Below, piece after piece: positions 1-5,650 of a DNA stretch of 5,650 nt. The stretch lies in NCBI GenBank assembly GCA_043802345.1, contig JAZDLC010000306.1, forward strand, positions 1 to 5,650, in the 5' to 3' direction. Within the stretch, counting starts at the first letter, position 1. Every line of letters starts with the position of its first letter. The notes below the pieces were generated by a model. That model was not told the origin of the DNA. It did no database searches and worked only from the letters and a program-made list of their open reading frames with translations. Position numbers and translations under genes: made by a program. Source of the DNA: JAZDLC01 sp043802345 (GTDB taxonomy: Bacteria; Planctomycetota; B15-G4; JADJEK01).

Positions 1-1
1 C

Positions 2-304
2 GAGAACAACCCTGACCGGACGGCGTTCTGGCTGGGGCTCGGCCTGGTCGGCTTCACCAGCGACCGCACCCTGGACTACTCCTTCGCCAGGGTTCCTGGT
101 TTCATCAACTGGCACGGCCGGGGCACGGGCGAGGCGAGAAGCCAGCGACTCTCCCTGCTGCTCAGCTCCATCGACTACAGGAATACCCGGGGTGACGGCA
201 GATTCCAGCTCCTGTGGGGCCTGGCCATGAGGGCGGACTGGGGCCCGTCCTCCCGGACCGGGCACCGGCTGCGCGTTCTGCTCATTCCGATTCCCGGGAT
301 CTAA
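2..304 (+). CDS. C-terminal part of an unrecognised, beta-strand-rich protein (5' end outside window)
   Basis: The frame starting at base 2 is open for 100 codons and ends at TAA (302-304). The start lies left of the window, so total length, any signal peptide and N-terminal domains are unknown. I do not recognise the family. The residues alternate hydrophobic and polar in short runs separated by charged or Gly turns, for example RLSLLLSSIDYR, then a NTRGDG turn, then RFQLLWGLAMRADW, then a polar turn, then HRLRVLLIPIPGI. This is typical of antiparallel beta hairpins and would fit an outer-membrane or envelope beta-sheet protein. It does not end in the Phe or Trp usual for canonical outer-membrane barrels, so that is only a suggestion. 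It converges on the minus-strand PPDK relative, and the two stop codons share two bases. That the frame is coding rests on openness, composition and the precise junction with the neighbour. Confidence 0.6.
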   Translation, partial: ENNPDRTAFWLGLGLVGFTSDRTLDYSFARVPGFINWHGRGTGEARSQRLSLLLSSIDYRNTRGDGRFQLLWGLAMRADWGPSSRTGHRLRVLLIPIPGI

Positions 305-1827
305 CCCAGCGGATGATCGAGCTGTCCTGCTTCGAAGATCCAGCGCCGGACATGGACCAGTTCGTCCGGCACCGCCGCCTCCCGCACCGGGAGCCGGCCG
401 GCGTAGATCCGGCCTGACTGTCCGTCGATCGTCAGTTCGTCTCCCTCCCGAATCGGCTGGCCGCCGAGGTGCAGCAGCGCCGCGCGGCAATCCACCGCCA
501 GATCGGAACCGCCCACCACGCACGGAATGCCCAGACGCCTGGACATCGCCGCGGTTCGGGAGGCCGGGCCGCCGCCCAGCAGGATGGCGCCCCGCGAGAC
601 CGCCAGCCCGAACAGGTCTCCCAGGTCCTTCTCCTCCCGGAAGAGAACCACGTCAAAGCCGGCGGCATGGAAGGCTCGGGCGCTCTCACCCGAAAGAGCC
701 AACCTCCCGGAGGCCGCGCCCGCGGCCACGGGGAGCGCGGTCAGGAGCGGTCGGACCAGTTCGTCGGCGGCGATCCGGTCGCCGCGAAGCCGCTCGAGCC
801 GGACGTCCCGCAGGAGATCGAGGGCGGCCAGCCGGTCCAGGCGACCCTCGTCCACCATGTCGAGGGCGATCCTGAGAGATGCCCGGGCCGACCGCCGTCC
901 GGCGCGGGCTCGCAGGAACCAGAGATGACCATCCTCCACCACGAACTCCGCCTCCATCATGTTGTGGAAGCAGCGCTCCAGTTCGGGACGGGCGCGGTCC
1001 AGGGCGGCGCGGATGCCGGGCAGCTCGATCCCCAGCCGCTCCTCGGAGACCGTGGACCGGACGCCGGAGCGGAATTCAGACCAGGTGGCGTTGGGGAGAT
1101 AGTCGATCCGTCCCTTGCTGACGCCGCTGACCGGATCCCGGGTAGAGAGCATGCCTACGCCGGAGCGGCCGCCGGCGTTGCCGAACACGGAGGCATGGAT
1201 CAGGAGCGGGGCGTCTCTCGGGGGGCCTTTTCCTCGCCGGCCGCGAGCGGCAAGCTCCAGGAGGAGCTGCTGGGCGGCGTCGGTCGGGAACGGTTCCGCG
1301 GTGCACGCCTCGTAGAGCTCCTGGGATCTGAGCGCCGCCCGGCGGGCGCGATCCAGGCCGCTCCCCGGACGGCCAAGTTCCTCTGCCCGCACTTTCTTGA
1401 ACAACCCCTCGGGAAGCCCCTTCGCGGCCACGCCGAGATGGGCGGTCAGTCGGCTGAGCGACTCGAACGTATGCAGGGGCTGACCGGTGCGGCGGGTCAG
1501 GCCGTCCAGCGTGATCCGGCTGAGGCCGAAGCAGAGTTCCTCGCCGCCGCGATCTTCCTCCCGGAACAGCGAGAGAAACAGAGGCCTGGTCCGGTCGCCG
1601 AGGATCGCTCCGGTCTGACGCTCCAATTGATGCAGGGCCTGCTCCAGCGACGGTCGGAATCCCGCGACGTCCACCTCGTCCGGAGAACCGGCTTCTCGCG
1701 GGAAGATCCGGAAACCGGGCGGCACCGGCAGGCCGAGGGCCGCGAGCCGGGAGACAGACGCCTCCTGCTGGGAGGGGTCCGCTCCGGATGAGGCGAGTGG
1801 AGCGATGAGAAGCCCTGCGGAGCGCAT
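301..1827 (-). CDS. Truncated PPDK-like protein: N-terminal and phosphohistidine domains only, catalytic His replaced; probable pseudoenzyme
   Basis: A 508-residue relative of pyruvate, phosphate dikinase (family about 870-900 residues; interconverts pyruvate + ATP + Pi and PEP + AMP + PPi). PPDK landmarks occur in order: LGLPVPPGF (31-39), an ALxxLExxTG-like stretch (64-73), VFGNAGGRSGVG (214-225) with TRDP (229-232), then EFVVEDGHLWFLRARAG (294-310) and ALDMVDEG (321-328), and a swivel domain from about 365 with EGDELTIDG (461-469). It ends in the linker after the swivel domain, so the C-terminal PEP/pyruvate barrel is absent. PPDK's TSHAA reads ASRTA, placing Arg424 at the catalytic His and Ala422 at the nearby regulated Thr. 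The nucleotide site is also altered: the GGKG Lys is not seen near residue 20, SVRSGA reads SLFREE, and Gln of LQTR becomes Arg306. Glu292, Glu294 and Arg308 keep acidic or basic character. The SWNNPRA segment is missing. The chosen ATG at 1827 overlaps the upstream stop as TGATG, with GAGGAG 8 nt ahead. An in-frame extension to 1911 would run back into the upstream gene and has no family support. The homology is firm; the function is unknown. Confidence 0.88.
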   Translation of the reverse strand: MRSAGLLIAPLASSGADPSQQEASVSRLAALGLPVPPGFRIFPREAGSPDEVDVAGFRPSLEQALHQLERQTGAILGDRTRPLFLSLFREEDRGGEELCFGLSRITLDGLTRRTGQPLHTFESLSRLTAHLGVAAKGLPEGLFKKVRAEELGRPGSGLDRARRAALRSQELYEACTAEPFPTDAAQQLLLELAARGRRGKGPPRDAPLLIHASVFGNAGGRSGVGMLSTRDPVSGVSKGRIDYLPNATWSEFRSGVRSTVSEERLGIELPGIRAALDRARPELERCFHNMMEAEFVVEDGHLWFLRARAGRRSARASLRIALDMVDEGRLDRLAALDLLRDVRLERLRGDRIAADELVRPLLTALPVAAGAASGRLALSGESARAFHAAGFDVVLFREEKDLGDLFGLAVSRGAILLGGGPASRTAAMSRRLGIPCVVGGSDLAVDCRAALLHLGGQPIREGDELTIDGQSGRIYAGRLPVREAAVPDELVHVRRWIFEAGQLDHPLG

Positions 1828-3332
1828 CAATTCAGCTCCTCGACCTCCCGTGCGGAGCACTCGAGAGAATGCTCGAACAGCTCCTCGCAGGCCGCAGAGA
1901 GATGCCGGCACACCTCCCCCAGCCGGCCTAGCAACCAGAGCAGCTCTCGCTCCGACGAGAGTGGCTGCGCCGCGTCCTCCCGGGGAGCGGCGACGGCCGC
2001 ATGCTCCTCGTCCCGAGCCAGCCGGGCGACCTCCTTCAGCGTCCAGAGTTGACTCCCGATCTCCTCGTGAGACGAATCAACCCGGTCCCTGGAAGAGAGC
2101 GCCGCCCGCAGGAACGACTGCGCTGCGCAGACACTTCTGTCCAGCTGGCGCTGGAGGGCGCTCTCGAACGGACCCCTTGCCGCATCTGCGCCCGCTCCGC
2201 GAAGGGGGAGGGAAGAGGAGCGGGCGATCTCGAGCATCAGGCCGCTCGCGCTTCCCAGCTGGCGCGCCGCCACCTCGAGGCCGGCAGACGAGCGATCGGA
2301 CCGGGCGGCCCGCACCAACCTGCGCGCGACCAGATCCCCACGTCCGCCCAGGGTCTCGAGCCGGCGCCGCCGCGAATCGGCGCGATCGCCACCCGCGCAG
2401 CCGGCCGGCCGGGACAGCGCCGCCAACTCGGCCGCCTCCTCTCCAAGAGTCTCCGCCAGTTCCGCCAGCGCTTCCGGAGCGCCGCAGCCATCCGCGTAGA
2501 ATGCGCTGCGGAGGGCGTTGCGGAGCTTCCGCCCCACCAGCCTGTCGGGCTCCCCGCTCCTCTCCGCATCGTGGGCGACCAGCACGATCTTCTTCACGAA
2601 TGCGATGGTGCCTTCCATCCCGAGCACGGCCGTCAATGCCCTGCCGTGGGCGTGCAGCAGCGGCGCGAGCGCTTCCTCCAGAAGGCGCCAGCCACCCCGG
2701 GCGGCGAACGCTGTCGTGCCGACGCCCTCCCGCGCGCACCAGACCAGGACCCGCTCGGCTCCCTGCGGCGGGAGAAGGTATGAAAGCTCCTTCGAAGCCG
2801 ACCCGTGGCTGACCAGGAACGGCAGCGCCGCGCCGATCCGACCCAGCATCTCGAGGCGGTGCGCCTTGCGGGCGTCCTCGAGAAACCCCGACAGCATGTA
2901 CTGTTCTCCTGGCGCGCCCTCGCGGGTCCGCTCCTTGATCGCGAGCGCTTCCCACTTCGCACCGAAGCTCGAGAGGAGACGGCGGAAGAACAGAACCCTC
3001 CCCTCGACGCTGTCTTCCAGTCGCAACTGGATGCCGGATCGAACGACGGCAGCGCGAAAGCTGCACGGCGTGCTGGCGCCGACTGCGGTCTCCAGCACCA
3101 GGTCGTCGCCGCTCCTCTCGGCGGAGGTGTCGAACAGCCGGGGATCCACGAGGATACGTGACGATCGCCGCAGACCCACGAGGTAGGCGGCCACGGAGTC
3201 CCGGTCCGTGGCCGTCAGGGAGCCGATCCTTGCTCCGCGCAATCGGTCGGGCACGCCGCCGGACGTCTCTTGACCGGGATGTCCGTTCTCTCGCTCGTCT
3301 TCCCTCTGGGAGACGCCTCTCCGAGTGACCAT
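1827..3332 (-). CDS. Unrecognised 501-residue, mainly helical cytoplasmic protein, translationally coupled to the PPDK-like gene
   Basis: I do not recognise this family with confidence. The first ~40 residues are polar and Arg/Glu/Gly-rich, likely disordered. Residues ~75-130 look like a mixed alpha/beta domain, including SFRAAVVRSGIQLRLED and GRVLFFRRLLSSFGAKWEAL. Residues ~143-260 are helical with hydrophobic segments (MLGRIGAALPFLVSHG, GTIAFVKKIVLVAHDAE). Residues ~284-306 are an Ala/Glu/Leu helix, and the C-terminus (~425-501) is a Leu/Glu/Arg-rich helix resembling coiled coil. No signal peptide, transmembrane span, Walker motif or metal motif was seen. The stretch around 100-172 faintly recalls a segment I associate with large PPDK-related proteins (a basic helix, then a helix ending LGRL), but this is memory-based and weak. 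The ATG at 3332 is chosen because GAGGAG precedes it by 5 nt; a GTG at 3356 is in frame but would put that motif inside the gene. It lies 107 bp after the hydro-lyase gene, and its TGA overlaps the next start. A partner or regulator of the PPDK relative is inferred from context only. Confidence 0.75.
   Translation of the reverse strand: MVTRRGVSQREDERENGHPGQETSGGVPDRLRGARIGSLTATDRDSVAAYLVGLRRSSRILVDPRLFDTSAERSGDDLVLETAVGASTPCSFRAAVVRSGIQLRLEDSVEGRVLFFRRLLSSFGAKWEALAIKERTREGAPGEQYMLSGFLEDARKAHRLEMLGRIGAALPFLVSHGSASKELSYLLPPQGAERVLVWCAREGVGTTAFAARGGWRLLEEALAPLLHAHGRALTAVLGMEGTIAFVKKIVLVAHDAERSGEPDRLVGRKLRNALRSAFYADGCGAPEALAELAETLGEEAAELAALSRPAGCAGGDRADSRRRRLETLGGRGDLVARRLVRAARSDRSSAGLEVAARQLGSASGLMLEIARSSSLPLRGAGADAARGPFESALQRQLDRSVCAAQSFLRAALSSRDRVDSSHEEIGSQLWTLKEVARLARDEEHAAVAAPREDAAQPLSSERELLWLLGRLGEVCRHLSAACEELFEHSLECSAREVEELN
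1836..1841 (-). promoter_or_regulatory. Shine-Dalgarno site for the PPDK-like gene, inside the end of the upstream gene
   Basis: The minus strand reads GAGGAG, then 8 nt, then ATG at 1827. These bases are also two Glu codons of the upstream protein's C-terminus (EELN, stop). The upstream TGA (1829-1827) and the downstream ATG (1827-1825) share one base as TGATG. This is the classic layout for translational coupling or reinitiation. It decides the start at 1827 rather than the longer open frame beginning at 1911. Confidence 0.75.
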
Positions 3333-3439
3333 TCCAACTCCTCGACCGCCAACCACTCCGCTTCGACGAGCAGGAGCTCCAAAAGGTGCGCTTTTCCCGG
3401 AGGAGTTTCCCTGGACTCGCCGCGGAGGTTGGGGGGCTT
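3333..3439. other. 107-bp intergenic gap between the hydro-lyase gene and the unknown gene
   Basis: The gap holds the GAGGAG ribosome site described separately, a short AAAAG/CTTTT stem with a 5-nt loop (3381-3395), and the GGAGCTCC palindrome (3373-3380). The stem is too weak, and lacks a following U-run on the minus strand, to count as an intrinsic terminator. Read-through from the hydro-lyase gene is therefore plausible, though an internal promoter or attenuator cannot be excluded. No small gene was seen here. Confidence 0.5.
3338..3343 (-). promoter_or_regulatory. Shine-Dalgarno site for the unknown 501-residue gene
   Basis: The minus strand reads GAGGAG-TTGGA-ATG, a strong Shine-Dalgarno core 5 nt from the ATG at 3332. 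It is the reason for preferring this start over the in-frame GTG at 3356, which has no comparable motif and would only add the residues MVGGRGVG. Confidence 0.65.
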
Positions 3440-5419
3440 TTATTCGAAAGGCACGATCTCACCGGCCAGCGCGGAGGCGGCGACGGTCAGGGGACTCGCC
3501 AGCCACATGTCTCCCGGCCCGGAACGACCGGGGAAGTTCCGGTTGATGGCGGAGACCGTGACCTGGTCCGAGCGGTTCGAGACGCCCGGGCCGGCGTTGA
3601 TGCACGCACCGCAGGACGGCTCGATGGTCCTGGCCCCGGACTGCTCGAAGATCTTCAGATACCCCTGCTGCTCGCAGTACCGCTTCACCTCGCGGGAGCC
3701 GAACTGGATCCAGAAGACCACCCCGGCGTGCACCTTGCGCCCCTTCTTCAGGCCGTCCTGGAGCACCCGGGCGTACATGTCCATGTCCTCCTTCTTGCCC
3801 GCGGTGCACGATCCGCCGTACGCGATGTCGATCTTGACGTGCCCGATCTCGTCGATCGGTACGCCGTTTCCCGGATCGCCCGGACGCGCCACCATCGGCC
3901 GCATCTCGTCCGCACGGATCTCGATCACCTCGGCGAAGGTGCACCCTGCGTCCGGCTGCCATTCCTCGACCATCCGCTCCGCCCTGGAGCGATCCATGCC
4001 TCGCGCGACGAGGAACTCGACCGCCTTCCCGTCCGGAGCGACCAACCCCGTAAACGCCCCGACTTCGGCGGCCATGTTGGTCATGGTGGCCCGCTCATCG
4101 ATGCTCAACTCGCGCACCGCCGACCCGCCGTACTCCAGGATCTTGCCGATCATCCCGCCCCCCTTGACCCTCTTGTGCGCCAGGATCTTCAGCATGAAGT
4201 CCTTCGCAGTGACGCCGGGCGGGCGCTTCCCCTCCACCCTGATCAGCACCGACTCCGGCACCGAGATCCTGGTGTCGCCGGTCACCCAGCCGTTGAAGAC
4301 CGCGGTCGTGCCGACGCCGAAGGCGAGGCAACCGATGGCGCCCGAATGCGGCGTGTGGGAATCGGAACCGATCACGATCTGGCCCGGCTCGGCATGCGCC
4401 CCCAGGATCATGCTGTGGCAGATCGCCTCGGACCCGCCCTCGTCCGTCTCGCCGTAGAGACGAATGCCCTGGTCTTCAGAGAACTGCTGCTGCTTCGCCG
4501 CCAGTTCCTCCGCGAGGGCCAGCAGGTGGGCCTTCTCCTTCGGCATCACCTGCGAGAGGAAGGTCAGGTGATCCCGGAAGAAGAACACCGAGCCGGGATC
4601 GGTCACGCGCGCCTCCTTCCCCAGATGCTCCTCGAACGCCATGGCCGCCATCGGCGTGACGTACTCGTGGCTGAAGCGCACGTCCACCTTCACGAACCCG
4701 GAGTCGCCCGGCTTCACGGACGAGACGCCGGGCGCCCCGCTCTTCAGATCGGTCACCATGTGCCGGGCGATGAGCTTCTCGGCCAGGTTCAGCGGCCTTT
4801 CTTCCGCGGTCATGGCCGGGACTTCCGCCTCGCCCCTGGCCCGGGCCACGTTGTACTCGAACAGACCGCCGAGGCTCACGATCTGCCGCGTGATCAGATC
4901 CTCTCCCTCCGTGAACCGCTTCAGGGGAATCTCCCGTCCCTCCCGGATGGCATCGATCAGGGAGAAGTCGGTGCTCACCAGCAAACCGAGGTTCTGGCAA
5001 TTCTGCCGGTAGATCCGCTCGATGTTCTCGGCGATCACGATCTGGATGCCCGCGGCCCGCTCGGCGTAGGGCGACTGTTCCCGGCTGGACCCCTTGCCGC
5101 GCCGCTTCCCCGACACGCACACCACGAATCCGCCCTGGCGCACGCTTCCTTCCCCGATCGGCAGTTCCCCGCCACACTTCAGGCCGGTGTACGGGAAGTT
5201 CCCCAGCCGATCGTCGTAGTGGTAGCAGATCCAGGCCGGCGTGATCTCGTCCGTGGAGATGTCATCCCGCAGCTTGATCGACGGATTCCAGTCCAGATCC
5301 TCGCCGGCGAGCTGGCGCCGGATCAGGTCCGGATCCTCGGTCAGGAACAAGATGCGCCCCTGGAGGCGGATCGATACCGGGCGCGCGGTGACGTTCAGCT
5401 TCTGGAGCCGCTCGATCAT
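3440..5419 (-). CDS. Single-chain aconitase / 3-isopropylmalate dehydratase-family hydro-lyase, swivel (LeuD-like) domain first
   Basis: A 659-residue [4Fe-4S] hydro-lyase that should isomerise a citrate-, isopropylmalate- or homocitrate-like hydroxy-acid via dehydration and rehydration in the cytoplasm. Residues ~45-195 match the LeuD-type swivel domain: LRDDISTDEITPAWI (50-64), the active-site loop GKGSSREQSP (108-117) and ENIERIYRQNCQNLGLL (131-147). Residues ~205-659 match LeuC/aconitase domains 1-3: SHEYVTP (250-256), DH (283-284), GSDSHTPHSGAIG (351-363), GGSCTAGKKED (535-545), PSCGAC (601-606), NRNFPGRSG (626-634) and ASPLTVAASALAG (641-653). Cys538, Cys603 and Cys606 are the expected cluster ligands. 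The usual SREH/SRDW loop reads SREQ. The order small-then-large recalls AcnB without its N-terminal HEAT-like domain, whereas AcnA has the swivel domain last. LeuD's substrate loop (YLRGT type) was not found, so leucine biosynthesis is not supported and substrate is open. The ATG at 5419 fits the start of family-like sequence; the open frame runs back to 5569, but that part lacks family features. The ribosome site is weak. Confidence 0.9.
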   Translation of the reverse strand: MIERLQKLNVTARPVSIRLQGRILFLTEDPDLIRRQLAGEDLDWNPSIKLRDDISTDEITPAWICYHYDDRLGNFPYTGLKCGGELPIGEGSVRQGGFVVCVSGKRRGKGSSREQSPYAERAAGIQIVIAENIERIYRQNCQNLGLLVSTDFSLIDAIREGREIPLKRFTEGEDLITRQIVSLGGLFEYNVARARGEAEVPAMTAEERPLNLAEKLIARHMVTDLKSGAPGVSSVKPGDSGFVKVDVRFSHEYVTPMAAMAFEEHLGKEARVTDPGSVFFFRDHLTFLSQVMPKEKAHLLALAEELAAKQQQFSEDQGIRLYGETDEGGSEAICHSMILGAHAEPGQIVIGSDSHTPHSGAIGCLAFGVGTTAVFNGWVTGDTRISVPESVLIRVEGKRPPGVTAKDFMLKILAHKRVKGGGMIGKILEYGGSAVRELSIDERATMTNMAAEVGAFTGLVAPDGKAVEFLVARGMDRSRAERMVEEWQPDAGCTFAEVIEIRADEMRPMVARPGDPGNGVPIDEIGHVKIDIAYGGSCTAGKKEDMDMYARVLQDGLKKGRKVHAGVVFWIQFGSREVKRYCEQQGYLKIFEQSGARTIEPSCGACINAGPGVSNRSDQVTVSAINRNFPGRSGPGDMWLASPLTVAASALAGEIVPFE

Positions 5420-5650
5420 GGTGGAGATTCCGGGAGGATGCGTTTTGGGAAAAAGGGAAACCACGCAACCTACCAGAAAGAGCGGCCGATGCGCAGTCTT
5501 TCGGACCACCCGAATCCTGAAGCTCCGTGCCGCACCAGTTTCTTCAGCCTTTTCGCAACAGCCCGCCACGAGGGGAGATAGCTCCAGCCGCGGGGCCGGG
5601 CCGGAGCCGGAAGTTGAAGAAACTGGTGCGGCACGGAGCTTCAGGATTCG
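5420..5650. other. Upstream leader of the hydro-lyase gene; no gene seen
   Basis: No convincing coding sequence was found here. On the minus strand the last ~60 nt before the ATG include a pyrimidine-rich run (TTTCCCTTTTTCCC) and only a weak CGGAA element ahead of the start. No -35/-10 pair or sigma-54 motif could be supported. The right part (5511-5650) is the large inverted repeat listed separately. Any promoter for the leftward operon would lie here or beyond the window. Confidence 0.5.
5511..5650. repeat. Perfect 36-bp inverted repeat with a 68-nt spacer, right arm reaching the window edge
   Basis: The left arm (5511-5546, beginning CGAATCCTGAAGCTCCGTGC) is exactly the reverse complement of 5615-5650. 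Pairing stops inward of 5546/5615. The outward limit is unknown because the right arm ends on the last base of the window. The 68-nt spacer (5547-5614) is GC-rich and could form smaller stems of its own (GGAG/CTTC-like pairs such as 5574-5577 with 5582-5585, and GCTCC 5581-5585 with GGAGC 5603-5607). The arms lack the stem-plus-U-run form of a terminator. It could be a real palindromic element, a long leader hairpin, or a fold-back assembly artefact at a contig end. Confidence 0.9.

Noticed and set aside
469..1791. 440-codon plus-strand frame opposite the PPDK relative
   Set aside because: It is antisense to a gene with clear PPDK homology, and its Gly/Ala/Arg/Gln-rich composition shows no motif.
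1828..1911. N-terminal extension of the PPDK-like gene to an upstream start at 1911
   Set aside because: It would overlap the end of the upstream gene by over 80 bases and adds Arg-rich sequence without family similarity. The TGATG start with GAGGAG is better supported.
3381..3395. AAAAG/CTTTT stem as an intrinsic terminator after the hydro-lyase gene
   Set aside because: Only five mostly A-U pairs, and no U-run follows on the minus strand.
2077..3462. 461-codon minus-strand frame overlapping the unknown gene
   Set aside because: The product is Arg/Gly/Pro-rich low complexity with no domain-like pattern. The alternative frame 1827-3332 has a good ribosome site, protein-like composition and a coupled stop/start junction.
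5462..5480. Sigma-54-like promoter (TGGTAGGTTGC on the minus strand)
   Set aside because: The spacing between the GG and GC elements is too short for the -24/-12 consensus.
5420..5569. N-terminal extension of the hydro-lyase to a GTG at 5569
   Set aside because: The extra 50 residues show no family similarity and run into the inverted repeat. The ATG at 5419 fits the family N-terminus.
3386..5581. 731-codon plus-strand open frame opposite the hydro-lyase gene
   Set aside because: It is antisense to a firmly identified enzyme. Its product is rich in Arg, His, Asp, Leu and Pro with no recognisable motif, as expected for a shadow frame in high-GC coding DNA.

Overview
This is a high-GC bacterial chromosomal segment (about two-thirds G+C by eye), gene-dense, with short gaps and Shine-Dalgarno motifs of the GAGGAG type. 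No RNA genes, insertion sequences, transposases or CRISPR repeats are visible. The sequence does not fix the taxon. A single-chain aconitase-family enzyme in small-domain-first order and a PPDK (pyruvate, phosphate dikinase) relative would suit a high-GC environmental Gram-negative lineage, but that is a guess.

Layout, left to right. (1) Positions 2-304, plus strand: the last 100 codons of a protein that starts outside the window, with alternating hydrophobic/polar stretches that suggest beta strands. (2) Positions 301-1827, minus strand: an intact 508-codon gene clearly derived from PPDK. It stops after the phosphohistidine swivel domain, has no PEP/pyruvate-binding barrel, and carries Arg where the catalytic His should be. 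(3) Positions 1827-3332, minus strand: a 501-residue, mostly helical protein of unknown function, whose stop codon overlaps the start of the PPDK relative (TGATG). (4) Positions 3440-5419, minus strand: a 659-residue aconitase/isopropylmalate dehydratase-family hydro-lyase with its LeuD-like swivel domain fused in front of the LeuC-like [4Fe-4S] domains. (5) Positions 5420-5650: an intergenic leader that contains a perfect 36-bp inverted repeat whose right arm runs to the last base of the window.

Genes 4, 3 and 2 are all read leftward in that order and could form one transcription unit. The gap between the hydro-lyase and the unknown gene is 107 bp, and no convincing terminator was seen in it. 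The unknown gene and the PPDK relative look translationally coupled, so they are probably made together and may bind each other. The minus-strand array ends tail-to-tail against the plus-strand partial gene, with the two stop codons overlapping in the tetranucleotide CTAA.

The most unusual content is the coupled pair: a dikinase-derived protein that cannot do normal PPDK chemistry, and an unrecognised partner, next to a central-carbon hydro-lyase. A regulatory, scaffold or non-catalytic ligand-binding role is my inference. Nothing in the sequence proves it.
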